NCBI RefSeq assembly: GCF_026339875.1
Contig: NZ_JAPEPZ010000001.1
Location: forward strand, 1,922,001-1,986,000
Source of the DNA: Streptomyces sp. NBC_01571
GTDB lineage: Bacteria; Actinomycetota; Actinomycetes; Streptomycetales; Streptomycetaceae
Length of the DNA stretch: 64,000 nucleotides
Direction: 5' to 3'
Shown here piece after piece: positions 34,800-44,327 of the stretch (the first letter of the stretch is position 1; each line of letters begins with the position of its first letter). The notes under the pieces were generated by a model, which had not been told where the DNA came from, did no database searches, and saw nothing but the letters and a program-made list of their open reading frames with translations. A program made the position numbers and the translations under genes.

Positions 34800-34951
34800 A
34801 TGAGGGCGTGGGGGCGAGGTACGTCGCTGGCGTGCTTCAGGAAGACGAACGGCAGCAGATAGTCCTGATATTGGTGCGGGCTCAGCGGGCCGCGCAGCAC
34901 CTCGGCGGCGCCCAGCAGGTGCCTCTCGAGCTGAGAGAGCGACCGTGGCAT
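34800..34951 (-). pseudogene. N-terminal fragment of a type I restriction methyltransferase (HsdM)
   Basis: About 45 residues from ATG 34951 read MPRSLSQLERHLLGAAEVLR, then QYQDYLLPFVFLKHASDV, matching the conserved helical start of HsdM. The methyltransferase domain is absent and the frame decays immediately. A remnant only, next to the IS3-family element. Confidence 0.55.
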
Positions 34952-35082
34952 GACGGACGTCCTTTGCACGGCCCATGGGCAGTGGAATCAGTGGTGCCCG
35001 GCCGGGAGGCGGGGCGCCGAAGTCGTCTGGTGGGGAAGGGCGGTCCGGAACCTGTCAAAGCGATCAAGGCAGGTAGATCGTT

Positions 35083-36144
35083 TTAACGCTGTGCTGGGAT
35101 CAGTGGGCCGTCTGGTGCCGGCTGGTTGATCCAGGCCGCTGCGGGGACCTTCGGGGGCTCCGGTGGCTTGCGGACGAAGCGTTCGGGGTGCTTCGCGTAG
35201 ACCGCCTGGAGGACGTCGGCACGCATCTCGCGGAGCTGCTCGGCGAGACCGAAGTGCACGTCGTAGGGCGTGTGCAGGCCGATTCCGGAGTGCCGATGCT
35301 CCTCGTTGTACCAGGTGAAGAAGTGGGTGCACCACGCCCGGGCGTCCTCGAGGGATCCGAAACGCTCGGGAAAGTCGTGCCGGTATTTCAGGGTCTTGTA
35401 CTGGCTCTCGCTGTACGGGTTGTCGTTCGACGTCTTCGGCCGCGAATGCGACTTGGTGACGCCGAGACCGGCCATCATCTGGGCGACGTTCTGCGCGACC
35501 ATCGGGGACCCGCGGTCCGAGTGGATCGTCAACTGCCCCGTTTCAATGCCGTACTTGGCGATCGACTCGGACAGGAACCGCTCGGCGAGGTCCTTGTTCT
35601 CGTGGGCGGCGATCATCCAGCCGACCGTGTAGCGGCTGAAGATGTCGATGATCGTGTAGAGGCAGTAGTAGACGCCCTTGACCGGCCCCTTCAGCTTCGT
35701 GATGTCCCAGCTCCAGACCCGGTTCGGGCCCTCGGCGACCAGCTCGGGAACGGTCCGGGGTGGGTGGACGGCCTGGCGGCGGCGTTCACGGACCTCGCCG
35801 TGCCGTCGCAGGAGCCGGTACATCGTCGACTCCGAGCACAGGTAGACACCCCGGTCCAGGAGCACCGCGTAGATCTCGGCGGGCGCCATGTCGGCGAACT
35901 CCGGGGAATGGAGCACATCGAGGACCCGTATCTCCTCCTCGGGCGCGAGAGCGCGGGGGTGTCGGCGCCGTTCTGGCCGCGGCTTGGCCGGGGCGGGGCT
36001 TCGGCGGTGTCGGCGGTAGTAGGTGGCACGGCTCACGCCGAGCGCGGCGCATGCCTGGACGCGTCCGACCAGCCCGGTGAGCTCTTCAAGAGCCTGGTTG
36101 CGGGCGGTGTTGAACGCCACGGCCGCGAACTGGGCCCCGGTCAC
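35083..36144 (-). CDS. IS3-family transposase OrfB
   Basis: The 353-aa integrase-like part begins at GTG 36144, overlapping the orfA stop (GTGA). HTH_21-like region [12 protein letters not shown] is followed by the DDE core: [20 protein letters not shown] with the first Asp, [11 protein letters not shown] with the second, and [14 protein letters not shown] with the Glu. It is intact. OrfA-OrfB fusion by frameshifting is usual in the family; here simple coupling is also possible. Confidence 0.9.
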   Translation of the reverse strand: MTGAQFAAVAFNTARNQALEELTGLVGRVQACAALGVSRATYYRRHRRSPAPAKPRPERRRHPRALAPEEEIRVLDVLHSPEFADMAPAEIYAVLLDRGVYLCSESTMYRLLRRHGEVRERRRQAVHPPRTVPELVAEGPNRVWSWDITKLKGPVKGVYYCLYTIIDIFSRYTVGWMIAAHENKDLAERFLSESIAKYGIETGQLTIHSDRGSPMVAQNVAQMMAGLGVTKSHSRPKTSNDNPYSESQYKTLKYRHDFPERFGSLEDARAWCTHFFTWYNEEHRHSGIGLHTPYDVHFGLAEQLREMRADVLQAVYAKHPERFVRKPPEPPKVPAAAWINQPAPDGPLIPAQR

Positions 36145-36587
36145 CGGTTCTTCTCGCCGTTCCTGTTCGGGGCGCTGTCCGTGGCGAACTGGTCGAGCAG
36201 CGCGGAGAGTTTTCCCTGGACCTCGATGACGGTGCGGGCCTTCGCGAGGTCGGCTTCCAGGCGGGCCTTCTCCGCCTTCAGCTTCGCGATCTCCTTGTCC
36301 CTCGGGTCCGCCTTCGGCCGTCCGGCCGACGCGGCGAGCGCGTCCCGGGCGCCCTTGTCCCGTTGCTGCCGCCACGTCGTGATCAACGACGAGTACAGAC
36401 CCTCCCGCCGCAGCAGAGCGCCCTTGTCCTTCTTGTCCAACGTCTCGTACTCCGCGAGGATTCTCGCCTTGTACTCCGCGGTATACCGGCGCGGACCGGT
36501 CGAACGGGCTTCTACCTGCGGATCAGGGGTCCCGTGGTCATTCGTGCTGGCTACCCGGGCACTACTCCTTCTCCGCCCTCGACTCAA
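36141..36587 (-). CDS. IS3-family transposase OrfA
   Basis: A 148-aa protein with an N-terminal HTH ([39 protein letters not shown]) and a C-terminal leucine-zipper-like coiled coil ([20 protein letters not shown]). It recognises the IS ends and dimerises. The start is TTG 36587; no ATG is in frame upstream of the HTH. Confidence 0.85.
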   Translation of the reverse strand: MSRGRRRSSARVASTNDHGTPDPQVEARSTGPRRYTAEYKARILAEYETLDKKDKGALLRREGLYSSLITTWRQQRDKGARDALAASAGRPKADPRDKEIAKLKAEKARLEADLAKARTVIEVQGKLSALLDQFATDSAPNRNGEKNR

Positions 36588-36748
36588 TGAATCATCCAGT
36601 ATGCCTGACTCGATCTACTTTGACAGAGAGGGGTCCGGCCAGGTGCGGGCTGGCCCGAGCCGTCGCTGGCCCGTGGCCGCCCGATCAGCGTGTCGATCAC
36701 ATTGGCGGTCACGGCCAACGCGGTACTCCCGAGAGGGTTGTGGCGGGT

Positions 36749-36771
36749 ACCCGGCCCGTCTGGGCCGGGGT
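36749..36771 (-). terminator. Hairpin downstream of the TetR gene
   Basis: ACCCGGCCC, loop GTCT, GGGCCGGGGT. It lies in the 218-bp gap between the IS3 end and the TetR stop, where I see no gene. Confidence 0.5.
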
Positions 36772-36843
36772 TAGCGCACCACGTCACTACCGCGAGCGTG
36801 TCGCCGGTCGGACATCGCGTGCTCGACTCGCGTCCCTGACGGG

Positions 36844-37488
36844 TCACGCAGTCGGCAGCTGGACGGCGACGGTTCCGCCGGACACGGCCCGGGCGATGAG
36901 TTCGACCAGCATCTGGCGAACCACCTGTGAGTCCGCTGTCTCGGGGTTTTGGTGCCCGGCGGCCGCGGCAAGCAGCACCGTCAGCGCCTCGGCCGCGGCG
37001 AAGGAGTCGTCCGTCGCGCCGGGTGATGACGGACGAGCGGTGATCGCGTACTCCAGGTGCCCCAGGAGACCGGAGAGTATGCGGCGGCGGATCTCGGCGA
37101 ACCGGCTGTCGTCCTCGGCCGCCCGCAGGTCGACCACCCGCAGGACCACCTCGTGCTCCCGCCAGAACGCGAAGAAGGCGTCCACCGTGCTCCCGGCCGC
37201 GTGACGCCCGCCGCCCCACCAACTGCCGATCTCCGCGTAGATCAGTCCGTCGCTTCCCTCCTGCGCCACGGGCCGGGCCAGCTCCAGGGCGGCCGCGTCG
37301 ACGTCTGCGAAGTACTGATAGAAGGTCGCGGGCGAGGTACGCGCGCGACGGGCGACATCGATCACTCTCGTCGCGTGATAGCCGTGCTCGGCCAGCAACT
37401 CCTTGAGACAGAGCAGCAGTTGGCTGCGAGTCTTCAGACCGCGTGCCCCGATCGGGCGCCCTGCGGTGCTCCGGATCTCCTCGGTCAT
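36844..37488 (-). CDS. TetR/AcrR-family regulator, 214 aa
   Basis: The N-terminal TetR HTH is clear: RSQLLLCLKELLAEHGYHAT, VIDVARRARTSPATFYQYFA (residues 20-60). The C-terminal ligand domain is helical and of normal length. ATG 37488 has AGGAAG upstream. The next genes are a ClpB-like protein upstream and the IS3 element downstream, so its target is unclear; autoregulation is usual. Confidence 0.88.
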   Translation of the reverse strand: MTEEIRSTAGRPIGARGLKTRSQLLLCLKELLAEHGYHATRVIDVARRARTSPATFYQYFADVDAAALELARPVAQEGSDGLIYAEIGSWWGGGRHAAGSTVDAFFAFWREHEVVLRVVDLRAAEDDSRFAEIRRRILSGLLGHLEYAITARPSSPGATDDSFAAAEALTVLLAAAAGHQNPETADSQVVRQMLVELIARAVSGGTVAVQLPTA

Positions 37489-37655
37489 GTCACTTCCTGT
37501 TCGGTGGGGTGGCACCGGCCCGGCCCCTCGGAGCCGGGCCGGCGGCGGCCGCTGTCTGGTCCAGGCCCGGCCGCCCGACGCGGGAGCGTGTTCGCCCCCG
37601 CGATGCTGGTCAGGGCCGGGCCAGCGCCGCTGTGATGTCGTCGACGGACTTGACG

Positions 37656-37698
37656 CCGAGCGCTCCTGTTCCGGAACATCCGGAACGGGAGCGCTCGG
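37656..37698 (-). terminator. 20-bp hairpin after the ClpB-like gene
   Basis: Arms 37656-37675 and 37679-37698 pair over 20 bp with one G-T wobble and a 3-base loop. It lies 19 bp past the stop at 37717. Confidence 0.75.
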
Positions 37699-37716
37699 TG
37701 CGATGTGGACGGCTGC

Positions 37717-39624
37717 TCAGTCATCCGAGGGGGATGCCGAGGCTGTGCCGCCGGTCTGGGCAGCGAGCAGGTAGTCCTCGATCCAGGTGCGAACTGCCTT
37801 GCGCGCCGGCCGCGCACCCTGGGAGTCCACGTAGGTGGTCTCTTCGATGGCGCGCAGCTCGTCGTCGGGCATCGACGCGGGAAGCGCCTGGGCCAGCCGC
37901 GGCTTGGCCTCGACGATCCGTTCACGCTGCCGCTCGTAGTCGGCGGCCATGATCTGTCGGTAGGTCTGCCGGTCGATGGGGTTGAACCCCACGACCAGTG
38001 AGAACCGGCCCAGCAGCTCGGCGTCGAAGAACTGCTCCAGTGCCTTGTTGAGGCTCTGGTTCGAGATGGTCTTCGGGTTGTTGCCGAAGCCGATCATCTT
38101 GCCGTCGAGCGAATCACGGGCGGCGTTGGTCGTGCAGATGACCAGGGCCTTGGAGAAGTCCAGGATCTTGCCATGGGCATTGCGGATGTAGCCTTCGTCG
38201 AATGCCGAGAGGAACAGGCGCTGCACGGCCTTGTCGGCCTTCTCGAACTCGTCGAGCAGGATCACCCGGTGGGGGTTGGACTCCAGCGTGTCGAACGGGA
38301 GCTCCTGGTTGGAGTCCGATCCGACATAGCCGGGAGGTGCGCCGATGATCTTCGACGTCGACCACTCGCTGTGGAATTCGGTCAGGTTGAGGATGATCGG
38401 CTCGGTGCCGGTCGTCTCCTCAGCGATGATCTTGACCGCCTCGGTCTTACCCACACCCGAGGCCCCGGCGAACAGCCACGTCGTGGGCGTCTTCGTCGGG
38501 AACAGGTCGAGCTCTTCGCGGGCCAGACGGTCCGTGAGCTTGGCGAGCACGTCGTCCTGGCCCTGCAGGCGGCTGGTGAGCGTGGCGCTCAGCGCGGCAA
38601 CGTCGAGGTCCTTGCGCTGGGCGTTTCCGGTCATCAGGCGCTTGGCCACATCGAGCACACGGGTGCTCGTCAGCGGCACCTGCGGAATGGACCGCAAGGT
38701 CTGCGCGAGCGCCGTGTCGCCGGCGACCTCGGCCTGGACGATGAGCTTCTTCTGCTCCAGGACCCGGTCAGCCATCGCCCGGTCGAGCAGCGTGATGGCG
38801 TTGTCCGGACGGCGCTGGCCAGCCCGGGAGTTCGCTTCGGCGATCTGCACCACCGAGGCCAGGACGTCGTCGGAGACCCCGATCTGGTGACGGTAGTGCG
38901 CCATCAGGCCGGGCCGGACCGTGGTCATCACGGCCAGCGTCTGTTCCACGCTCAGCTCGTCGACGATGAGCCGGGTGAAGCGACGGGCGAAGGCCGGGTC
39001 CTCATCGAAGGCACGAGACTCCGTGCTGGTGGTCGCACCGATGACGGACATGTCGCCGCGGGCCAGGGCCGGCTTGAGGATCTGCGAGATCTTGCGGCCG
39101 ACGGCGTCGCCATGGCTGCCGGACCCTCCGGTGATCTGGTGGATCTCGTCCATGAACAGGATGGCCTTGTTCTTGGGGTCCGAGGCGAACTCGACGATCG
39201 CCTTGACCTTCTCCTCCAGCGAGCCGACTATGCCGGTCCCGGCGATGATGTTGGTGATGGGCAGCTCGTAGATCGTGTAGTCCTTGAGCTGGTCGGGAAT
39301 GAGGGCGTCGCCGAGCGCGATGCGCCGTGCAATGTCCTCGACGATCTTCGTCTTGCCGACGCCGGCGGAACCGACCAGCAGAGCGTTGGGCTTGGTCTTG
39401 CTGATGATGACCGAGAGGACCTGCCCGATGAGCGTGTCACGGAACATGGTCGGATCGGCGTTCTTGAACTTCTCGTTGTAGTCGACGAGGAGCTCCTTGA
39501 CGTCATCGGCGCTGCCACCGCTGGACGGCAAGGCCGCGGACGGGAACTGCGGAGGGAAGCTGCCGCCACCGCCGTTGCCCTTGTCGTCGTCGGAGCCGCC
39601 GGGTGTGAAGTTGCTGAGACCCAC
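37717..39624 (-). CDS. Two-module ClpA/ClpB-like AAA+ ATPase, 635 aa
   Basis: Both Clp-type modules are present. D1 has Walker A GSAGVGKT (85-92), Walker B AILFMDEIHQ (154-163) and an arginine-finger region DPAFARRFTRL (209-219). D2 has GASGVGKT (387-394), the pore loop GAPPGYVGSD (428-437) and VILLDEFEKAD (454-464). The N-terminal Clp repeat domain is replaced by a Gly/Ser-rich disordered stretch, the ClpB middle coiled coil is missing and no IGF-type ClpP loop is evident, so it is a shortened Clp-like remodeller rather than host ClpB. GTG 39624 follows a strong AAGGAGGA site. Confidence 0.88.
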   Translation of the reverse strand: MGLSNFTPGGSDDDKGNGGGGSFPPQFPSAALPSSGGSADDVKELLVDYNEKFKNADPTMFRDTLIGQVLSVIISKTKPNALLVGSAGVGKTKIVEDIARRIALGDALIPDQLKDYTIYELPITNIIAGTGIVGSLEEKVKAIVEFASDPKNKAILFMDEIHQITGGSGSHGDAVGRKISQILKPALARGDMSVIGATTSTESRAFDEDPAFARRFTRLIVDELSVEQTLAVMTTVRPGLMAHYRHQIGVSDDVLASVVQIAEANSRAGQRRPDNAITLLDRAMADRVLEQKKLIVQAEVAGDTALAQTLRSIPQVPLTSTRVLDVAKRLMTGNAQRKDLDVAALSATLTSRLQGQDDVLAKLTDRLAREELDLFPTKTPTTWLFAGASGVGKTEAVKIIAEETTGTEPIILNLTEFHSEWSTSKIIGAPPGYVGSDSNQELPFDTLESNPHRVILLDEFEKADKAVQRLFLSAFDEGYIRNAHGKILDFSKALVICTTNAARDSLDGKMIGFGNNPKTISNQSLNKALEQFFDAELLGRFSLVVGFNPIDRQTYRQIMAADYERQRERIVEAKPRLAQALPASMPDDELRAIEETTYVDSQGARPARKAVRTWIEDYLLAAQTGGTASASPSDD

Positions 39625-39729
39625 CGGGTCCTCCTTCGGTGCGGGTCGCTCGGCGTGGTGGCGCGCTGGGTGGATGCGCCACGGTGTCCCGAGCAGGGAT
39701 ATGGATGAGTGAGAGGGAAAGTCAGGGGT

Positions 39730-39782
39730 CGCCAAGAGCGGTGCCAGCCAGGGGAGTTGGTTGCACGGCACCGCTCTTGGCG
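39730..39782 (-). terminator. Perfect 16-bp hairpin after the vWA gene
   Basis: CGCCAAGAGCGGTGCC (39730-39745) pairs exactly with GGCACCGCTCTTGGCG (39767-39782), between the ClpB-like start and the vWA-gene stop. Confidence 0.8.
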
Positions 39783-39800
39783 GTTCTTGGGGCAGCAGGG

Positions 39801-41486
39801 TCAGACGACCATGCCGAGGAGCTTCTGCCGGATGCTCGGATCGATGTGCTGCATCGAGTCGGCGTAGCGTTTTGCCAGGTCAACCATGAACGACCAGTCC
39901 ATGGCGGAGCACGGTGCGTAGTACAGGTTCTTCGGGTGGTCCTGGCGCGTGGACGGCGGCAGCCAGTCGAAGTCGGTGACCACGAGCGAGAGCCTGCGCT
40001 GGCGCACGCGGCTGGCGTTGATATACCGCCAGATCTGGGTGTACTCCGTTCCGCCCGACACCTTCGGGATCCTGCGGAACTCCTTCCAGATCTGAGTCGT
40101 CGACTTGTTCTCCGTGCGCAGCATCACCTCCTGGGACAGGAAGTGGCTGAACGAGTTGAAGTACAGGTTGATGTTGAGCTTCTTGGCGATCCGGATGAGC
40201 ATCATGACCGCCTCCTGGTAGTTCTCCTCGGAGATCGAACCGGAGGTGTCGATGTAGATGTGCAGGTCGGGCATGTACTGCACCGAGGTGATCCGGCCGG
40301 GCTTGTTGCAGTCGTCCGGGTCCCGGCGGTTGGCCTTGAGGAAGGTCGCCTTCGTTGTGCGGAAGATGTTCTGTGACTTGTTGACCTTGCCCATCCGGCG
40401 CAGCACCCGGGTGATGTCCTTGAGCAGGTCGAGCTTGCTCGGCGGCTGCTTGCGGAACGCCACCTGGGCGCTACGGCTGCCAGGCTGGCCCGGTTGCTGC
40501 GTGGCTCCCAGGGCGGCGGCCCGGGCGGCGGCCCGTGGCAGCGACGTGAGCTTGGACAGCGACGTGTTCGAGACGACCTTCACCGGCGAGGCCAGCGACT
40601 GGTTGATGAGGTTCCACTCCCCCGTGATCTTCGCCGCGGTGGCCCGGGCATGGGCCTCGACGTTGACCAGGACGAGGGAGCGCGGGCAGAACAACTCCCC
40701 GATCGTGAACGGCAGGACGCCTGTGTCCAGGGCGGTGTTCTGCTGGCTGGCCTGGACCCGCTGCTGCTCGATGTAGTTCATGAGCATGTGCACGAGCACG
40801 CGGGCGAAGGAGTGCTCATCGTTGGCGTCAGAGTCGTCCTTGCGCACCAGCAGCGACTCGGTGAGCCCCTTCAGGGACAGGGCCGTGAAGTCGTTGAGCA
40901 GCTTGGTGGTGGCCAGCGGCAACGCACTGGCCATCGTCTGTGTCTGCTGGGACAGCCAGATCTTGAAGTCGTCGAAGGCCGCGGAGGACTGGAACCAGAA
41001 CCCGAGGGTGTCGGGGTGGAAGGTGTAGGCGATCGAGGCGAAGAAGGCGCTCTCGTCGCCGGTCCCCGCCAGCAGAGCCTTCGCGGCCGGGAGGACATCA
41101 GCCTGCGCGGTGTAGAGCACCCGCGGGGAGGGCGCGGGCATCTTGTTCTGCTGTCCGGCCTGGACGGCGAAGAGCTCGGCGACCGGCAGCGGTGTGCCCT
41201 GGTCGAAGTTGATCAGGGTCTGCCCGAGCAGCTCCTTGACGGTCTGCTCGCTGGCCACGTTCAGCGTGTCGCCGAGGCAGCTCAGGACCAGATCCGGGAT
41301 GTTCCCCGTCAGATCAGCGCCCTGGGCATCGGTGATGCTCGCCGGGGCGTTGGGGTTCAACGGCTCCAGCAGCGGGTCGATGAGGGTCTGCTGGATCGCC
41401 GGCATCGGGTCGTAATCACCGGTGCACGAGATGGTGTGCAGTGCGTCGAGTACGGCCGGCTTCTGGTTCGTGACGGTGATCGTCAT
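39801..41486 (-). CDS. vWA (MIDAS) domain protein partner of a MoxR ATPase, 561 aa
   Basis: The C-terminal vWA domain begins DLHIYIDTSGSISEENY, with the MIDAS DxSGS at 413-417, followed by a GGTEYTQIW element and SLVVTDFDWLP, completing the metal site. Residues 1-400 are largely helical without known match. Proteins of this kind pair with MoxR AAA+ ATPases, here encoded just upstream (41595-42836), to insert metal or remodel a target complex. ATG 41486 has AAGGAG upstream. Each gene of the pair has its own hairpin, so they are probably expressed separately. Confidence 0.85.
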   Translation of the reverse strand: MTITVTNQKPAVLDALHTISCTGDYDPMPAIQQTLIDPLLEPLNPNAPASITDAQGADLTGNIPDLVLSCLGDTLNVASEQTVKELLGQTLINFDQGTPLPVAELFAVQAGQQNKMPAPSPRVLYTAQADVLPAAKALLAGTGDESAFFASIAYTFHPDTLGFWFQSSAAFDDFKIWLSQQTQTMASALPLATTKLLNDFTALSLKGLTESLLVRKDDSDANDEHSFARVLVHMLMNYIEQQRVQASQQNTALDTGVLPFTIGELFCPRSLVLVNVEAHARATAAKITGEWNLINQSLASPVKVVSNTSLSKLTSLPRAAARAAALGATQQPGQPGSRSAQVAFRKQPPSKLDLLKDITRVLRRMGKVNKSQNIFRTTKATFLKANRRDPDDCNKPGRITSVQYMPDLHIYIDTSGSISEENYQEAVMMLIRIAKKLNINLYFNSFSHFLSQEVMLRTENKSTTQIWKEFRRIPKVSGGTEYTQIWRYINASRVRQRRLSLVVTDFDWLPPSTRQDHPKNLYYAPCSAMDWSFMVDLAKRYADSMQHIDPSIRQKLLGMVV

Positions 41487-41530
41487 GGGTCGTGGTCTCC
41501 TTCTGAGGACAAGGCAGCGGCAGAACGCCG

Positions 41531-41583
41531 CCGGTGGTGGGGAGTTGCAGCAAGGACTGCACCGCAGTAGTCCCCACCACCGG
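41531..41583 (-). terminator. Perfect 13-bp hairpin after the MoxR gene
   Basis: CCGGTGGTGGGGA (41531-41543) pairs exactly with TCCCCACCACCGG (41571-41583), 11 bp beyond the MoxR stop. Confidence 0.78.
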
Positions 41584-41594
41584 TAAGCGAGCGA

Positions 41595-42836
41595 TCAGAG
41601 GAAGGCCGAGAGGACCGGCTTGGCCTGGTTGACGATCGGAGCGTCGATCTCCATGAAGGCCTCGAGGTTCTGGCGGTCGATCTGCTGGCTGGTCACCATC
41701 TCGATGAGCGTGCGGGTGTGCTCCGGCTCGATCTGGGTGATGGCCTGGGCCAGCTGCTCGATGAGGCGCGCGTTGTCCTTGCTCTCCTTGAGCGCGTACA
41801 GCAGCGACCCGGACTTCTCGTTGTCGGTCAGCGTCGCGATGACCGCGGCCATGTCGGTCATGGTCGCTGCGGCCTTCAAGCTCTGGTAGCAGTTCGGCTT
41901 CGGGACGTTCACCCGGTTCTGCTGCACGCCGCCGACGTTGCTCGCCAGGTCCTGGGCGATGGTGGCCACGAGCTGCGTGGTGAACATGGTGTCCCCGACG
42001 TAGGCCTCGATGGCCTCGTTCAGCAGCGAGGTCTCGCGGTCGCCGATCTGGATCGGGGTGGCCAGATACTGCGCCAGCTGCTGCGGGTCGGCCGCGTTGA
42101 GCCACTTCGACAGGTTGTCGATGGTGCGCGGCGTGGTGAGCTGGTTCATCTCCTCGCCGCCGTCGAACAGATCGGCCATCGTGACGTTGCCGTTGTCGTC
42201 GTCGTCCTGGCCGTCGGCGACGATGGCCTCGGGCGTCGACTTCTGGAAGACGAGCCCGGGGGCTTGCGTGAGCACCGTCTTCACCCAGGGGTTCATGTTG
42301 TCGCCGAGGACGGACATGAGGGTGGCGGCGTCGGGCTCGACGTGAAAGATCGCGAAGCGGGACAGGCTTGCCTCGTCGAGCGAGGTGACGTTGCCCCTGT
42401 CGTTGCCGGCCACGACGATGCGGACGTTCTTGGGCAGGTCGACGTACCCCATGCGGCGCAGCGTGACCAGGGTCAGCGCGCCGGAGGTGACGTCGGAGGT
42501 GGTGCGGTTGATCTCGTCGAGGAAGAGGATCGGCCACTCGCGCGGGTTCTTCTCGGCGTAGTCGATGCACTCCTGGATCACCTGGTGCGGGTAAAAGACC
42601 TGCTTGTAGCTCTGCGTGCCGTCGTCCTTGGTGTACGGCACCAGGCGCGCACCGGTGAGGTCTGCTTTGTCGGCGAGCTGGTTGCACGGCAGCGTGAATG
42701 CCTGCGTGCCCATGGAGTAGGCCAGGTCCTCGACGAAGCTGGACTTGCCGATGCCGGGTTCGCCCATGAGAGCGGGCGTCGCGCCGACCTCAAGGGACTG
42801 CTTGATGAGGGTCGTCAGGGTGTCGTTGAACTTCAT
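41595..42836 (-). CDS. MoxR-type AAA+ ATPase, 413 aa
   Basis: Walker A GEPGIGKS (25-32), Walker B ILFLDEINR (103-111), sensor-1 in VVAGND (about 141) and the SRF arginine finger (159-161) define a MoxR-clade ATPase. The helical lid and a C-terminal extension follow (total 413 aa, longer than the usual 330). ATG 42836 is the first codon before the conserved domain; upstream AGAAAAG is only a modest ribosome-binding site. Its MIDAS partner is the next gene. Confidence 0.88.
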   Translation of the reverse strand: MKFNDTLTTLIKQSLEVGATPALMGEPGIGKSSFVEDLAYSMGTQAFTLPCNQLADKADLTGARLVPYTKDDGTQSYKQVFYPHQVIQECIDYAEKNPREWPILFLDEINRTTSDVTSGALTLVTLRRMGYVDLPKNVRIVVAGNDRGNVTSLDEASLSRFAIFHVEPDAATLMSVLGDNMNPWVKTVLTQAPGLVFQKSTPEAIVADGQDDDDNGNVTMADLFDGGEEMNQLTTPRTIDNLSKWLNAADPQQLAQYLATPIQIGDRETSLLNEAIEAYVGDTMFTTQLVATIAQDLASNVGGVQQNRVNVPKPNCYQSLKAAATMTDMAAVIATLTDNEKSGSLLYALKESKDNARLIEQLAQAITQIEPEHTRTLIEMVTSQQIDRQNLEAFMEIDAPIVNQAKPVLSAFL

Positions 42837-43000
42837 GTCGACGTCTTTTCTGTGCGTGGGCGAGGAAGAGAGAGAAAGCCAAGAGATGTCGGAGGACGGC
42901 GCTGCTGCTCTCGGCGTCGCCGAGGCTGCATAGGCCGTGAAGGCTCCTGTGGCGCGGGCCGCGCCGTCGGAGCCTGGCGGAGACCTGCACTCCCGCCATT

Positions 43001-43053
43001 GGTGGCGATGGAGCCCCGCTGCACATCGCCACCCGATCGCGCTCCGCGCGATC
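43001..43053 (-). terminator. Two adjacent hairpins after the primase gene
   Basis: GGTGGCGATG/CATCGCCACC (43001-43033) is followed by GATCGCGC-TCC-GCGCGATC (43035-43053). The gap 42840-43173 contains no convincing gene; these hairpins are its only clear structure. Confidence 0.6.
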
Positions 43054-43173
43054 CAGCACTGTCCTCCACCTGTGCCCGGCCCCGCCGCAGCACCCGTCAC
43101 CCACCCCACCCCCGTTGCCGGAGGCAGCAGATGAACCAGGAGCAGAAGCAGCAGCAGGAACAGGCACAGAGCG

Positions 43174-44220
43174 TCAGTTGGTCGACGAGGAACGGGCCTC
43201 GCGGTCGGCCACGAGCGCAGCCGCCCGGTCGAGGAGGAAGGGCCGGCCGTTGCGCCGCTCGCGGTGCTTGGGGCGCGCAGGGATGACATCGACCGCCGCC
43301 TTGTAGAGCAACCACGCGGTGTCGCCCGTCGAGTACTCGACGCCGAGGGCGCTGTAGGCGCGCAGTTGCGTCCGCATCCAGCCGTAGAGCGAGGCGAGAA
43401 CCGAGAATTCCCAGCGGGACATGTCGTGGTTGAAGTCGCCGGGATCCCGTAGCTGATGGCGTGCACTGGCCAGGGCCTGCTCGACGATCGCCTGCGAGTA
43501 CGGGATGTCGGGCATGTCCTCGGTGGTGTCGACAGCTGATGCTGAAGCACCGGAGCTCTCGCTGGCGTTCACGGCCAGCTGCGCGTAGAGGTCCTCGATG
43601 GAGGCGAAGGCCGGCACATTAGTTGCTGTGTTGACGTGAGCGACGATGCGATCGGGCACCGGCTGGCGGGTGAAGGTCGACCAGTGGTCCAGGAGCAGCT
43701 CGTACCAGCCGTGTTCCTCACGCAGGACGCGCTTGCCGGCGGCTACAGGGAAGTCGTGGAAGTTCTTCGGCAGCGGCATGACGAGATGGAAGCCCTGGCC
43801 GGACATCGACAGCTCCGAGTAGAGGATGCCCGGCAGCCGCAGCAGGTCTGTGGCCACTCCTGGCGGGCAGTCGGCCTCGATGTCGAGGACGAGCAGCCCG
43901 TCAGTCTGGGCCTGGAGGTAGAAGGCGGTGTTCGCGGCGTTCGGTATCGCCGCGGTGAGTTCGTCGAGGGTGAGCAGGCAGGTCTCGTCCAGGGCGAAGG
44001 CTCCGCGTAGTGGGCTGGCGTGCTTGCAGCTGGACGTGCAGCCGGCGAGCAGGTGCCGTACGTCGATCGGGGCCTTGCGCTTCGGCGGCTTGGTGGGATT
44101 GTCGGGGGTCTCTTCCCCGATCTGTCCGGAGATGGTCCACCGACAGGCACTGGCGAGAGTGCGGATCGCGGGGTTGCCGTAGAACTGCGGGAACCAGGCA
44201 TGGGGGTCGGCTGGAGTCAT
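43174..44220 (-). CDS. Prim-pol (archaeo-eukaryotic-type) primase, 348 aa
   Basis: The active-site pattern of plasmid and phage AEP primases is present. Motif I is LLVLDIEADC (DxE, about 112-117), and motif II YSELSMSGQGFHLVMPLP contains the SGxGxH signature. An N-terminal Cys-containing segment (LLAGCTSSCKHAS) precedes it. The C-terminal about 150 residues are helical and may act in DNA binding. It should synthesise primers for the element's own replication. ATG 44220 is used; a GTG at 44232 is an alternative and neither ribosome-binding site is strong. Confidence 0.75.
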   Translation of the reverse strand: MTPADPHAWFPQFYGNPAIRTLASACRWTISGQIGEETPDNPTKPPKRKAPIDVRHLLAGCTSSCKHASPLRGAFALDETCLLTLDELTAAIPNAANTAFYLQAQTDGLLVLDIEADCPPGVATDLLRLPGILYSELSMSGQGFHLVMPLPKNFHDFPVAAGKRVLREEHGWYELLLDHWSTFTRQPVPDRIVAHVNTATNVPAFASIEDLYAQLAVNASESSGASASAVDTTEDMPDIPYSQAIVEQALASARHQLRDPGDFNHDMSRWEFSVLASLYGWMRTQLRAYSALGVEYSTGDTAWLLYKAAVDVIPARPKHRERRNGRPFLLDRAAALVADREARSSSTN

Positions 44221-44272
44221 CGTGGGACGCACGCTTTCGGTCGGAGGCGTCAGGAGGGGAAGAGAAAGACAG

Positions 44273-44307
44273 GACCCTCGTACCGCACGGATGCGAGTAC
44301 GGGGGTC
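44273..44307 (-). terminator. Hairpin after the 44328 gene
   Basis: GACCCTCGTAC (44273-44283) pairs with GTACGGGGGTC (44297-44307) with one G-T wobble. Confidence 0.65.
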
Positions 44308-44327
44308 TCATCGAGGGTCAGCGTGGA

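Larger units (their letters stand above)
35053..36625 (-). mobile_element. IS3-family element
   Basis: Ends TGTCAAAG...GATC..G.CAGG (left from 35053; complement ending at 36625) enclose orfA and orfB on the minus strand. I could not see a matching 3-4 bp target duplication, so a boundary may be a few bases off or adjacent DNA has been lost. Confidence 0.8.

Noticed and set aside
41595..43550. 651-codon reading of the MoxR gene
   Set aside because: The extra 238 residues upstream of 42836 cover the terminator hairpins and the primase gene end. The MoxR domain begins right after ATG 42836.
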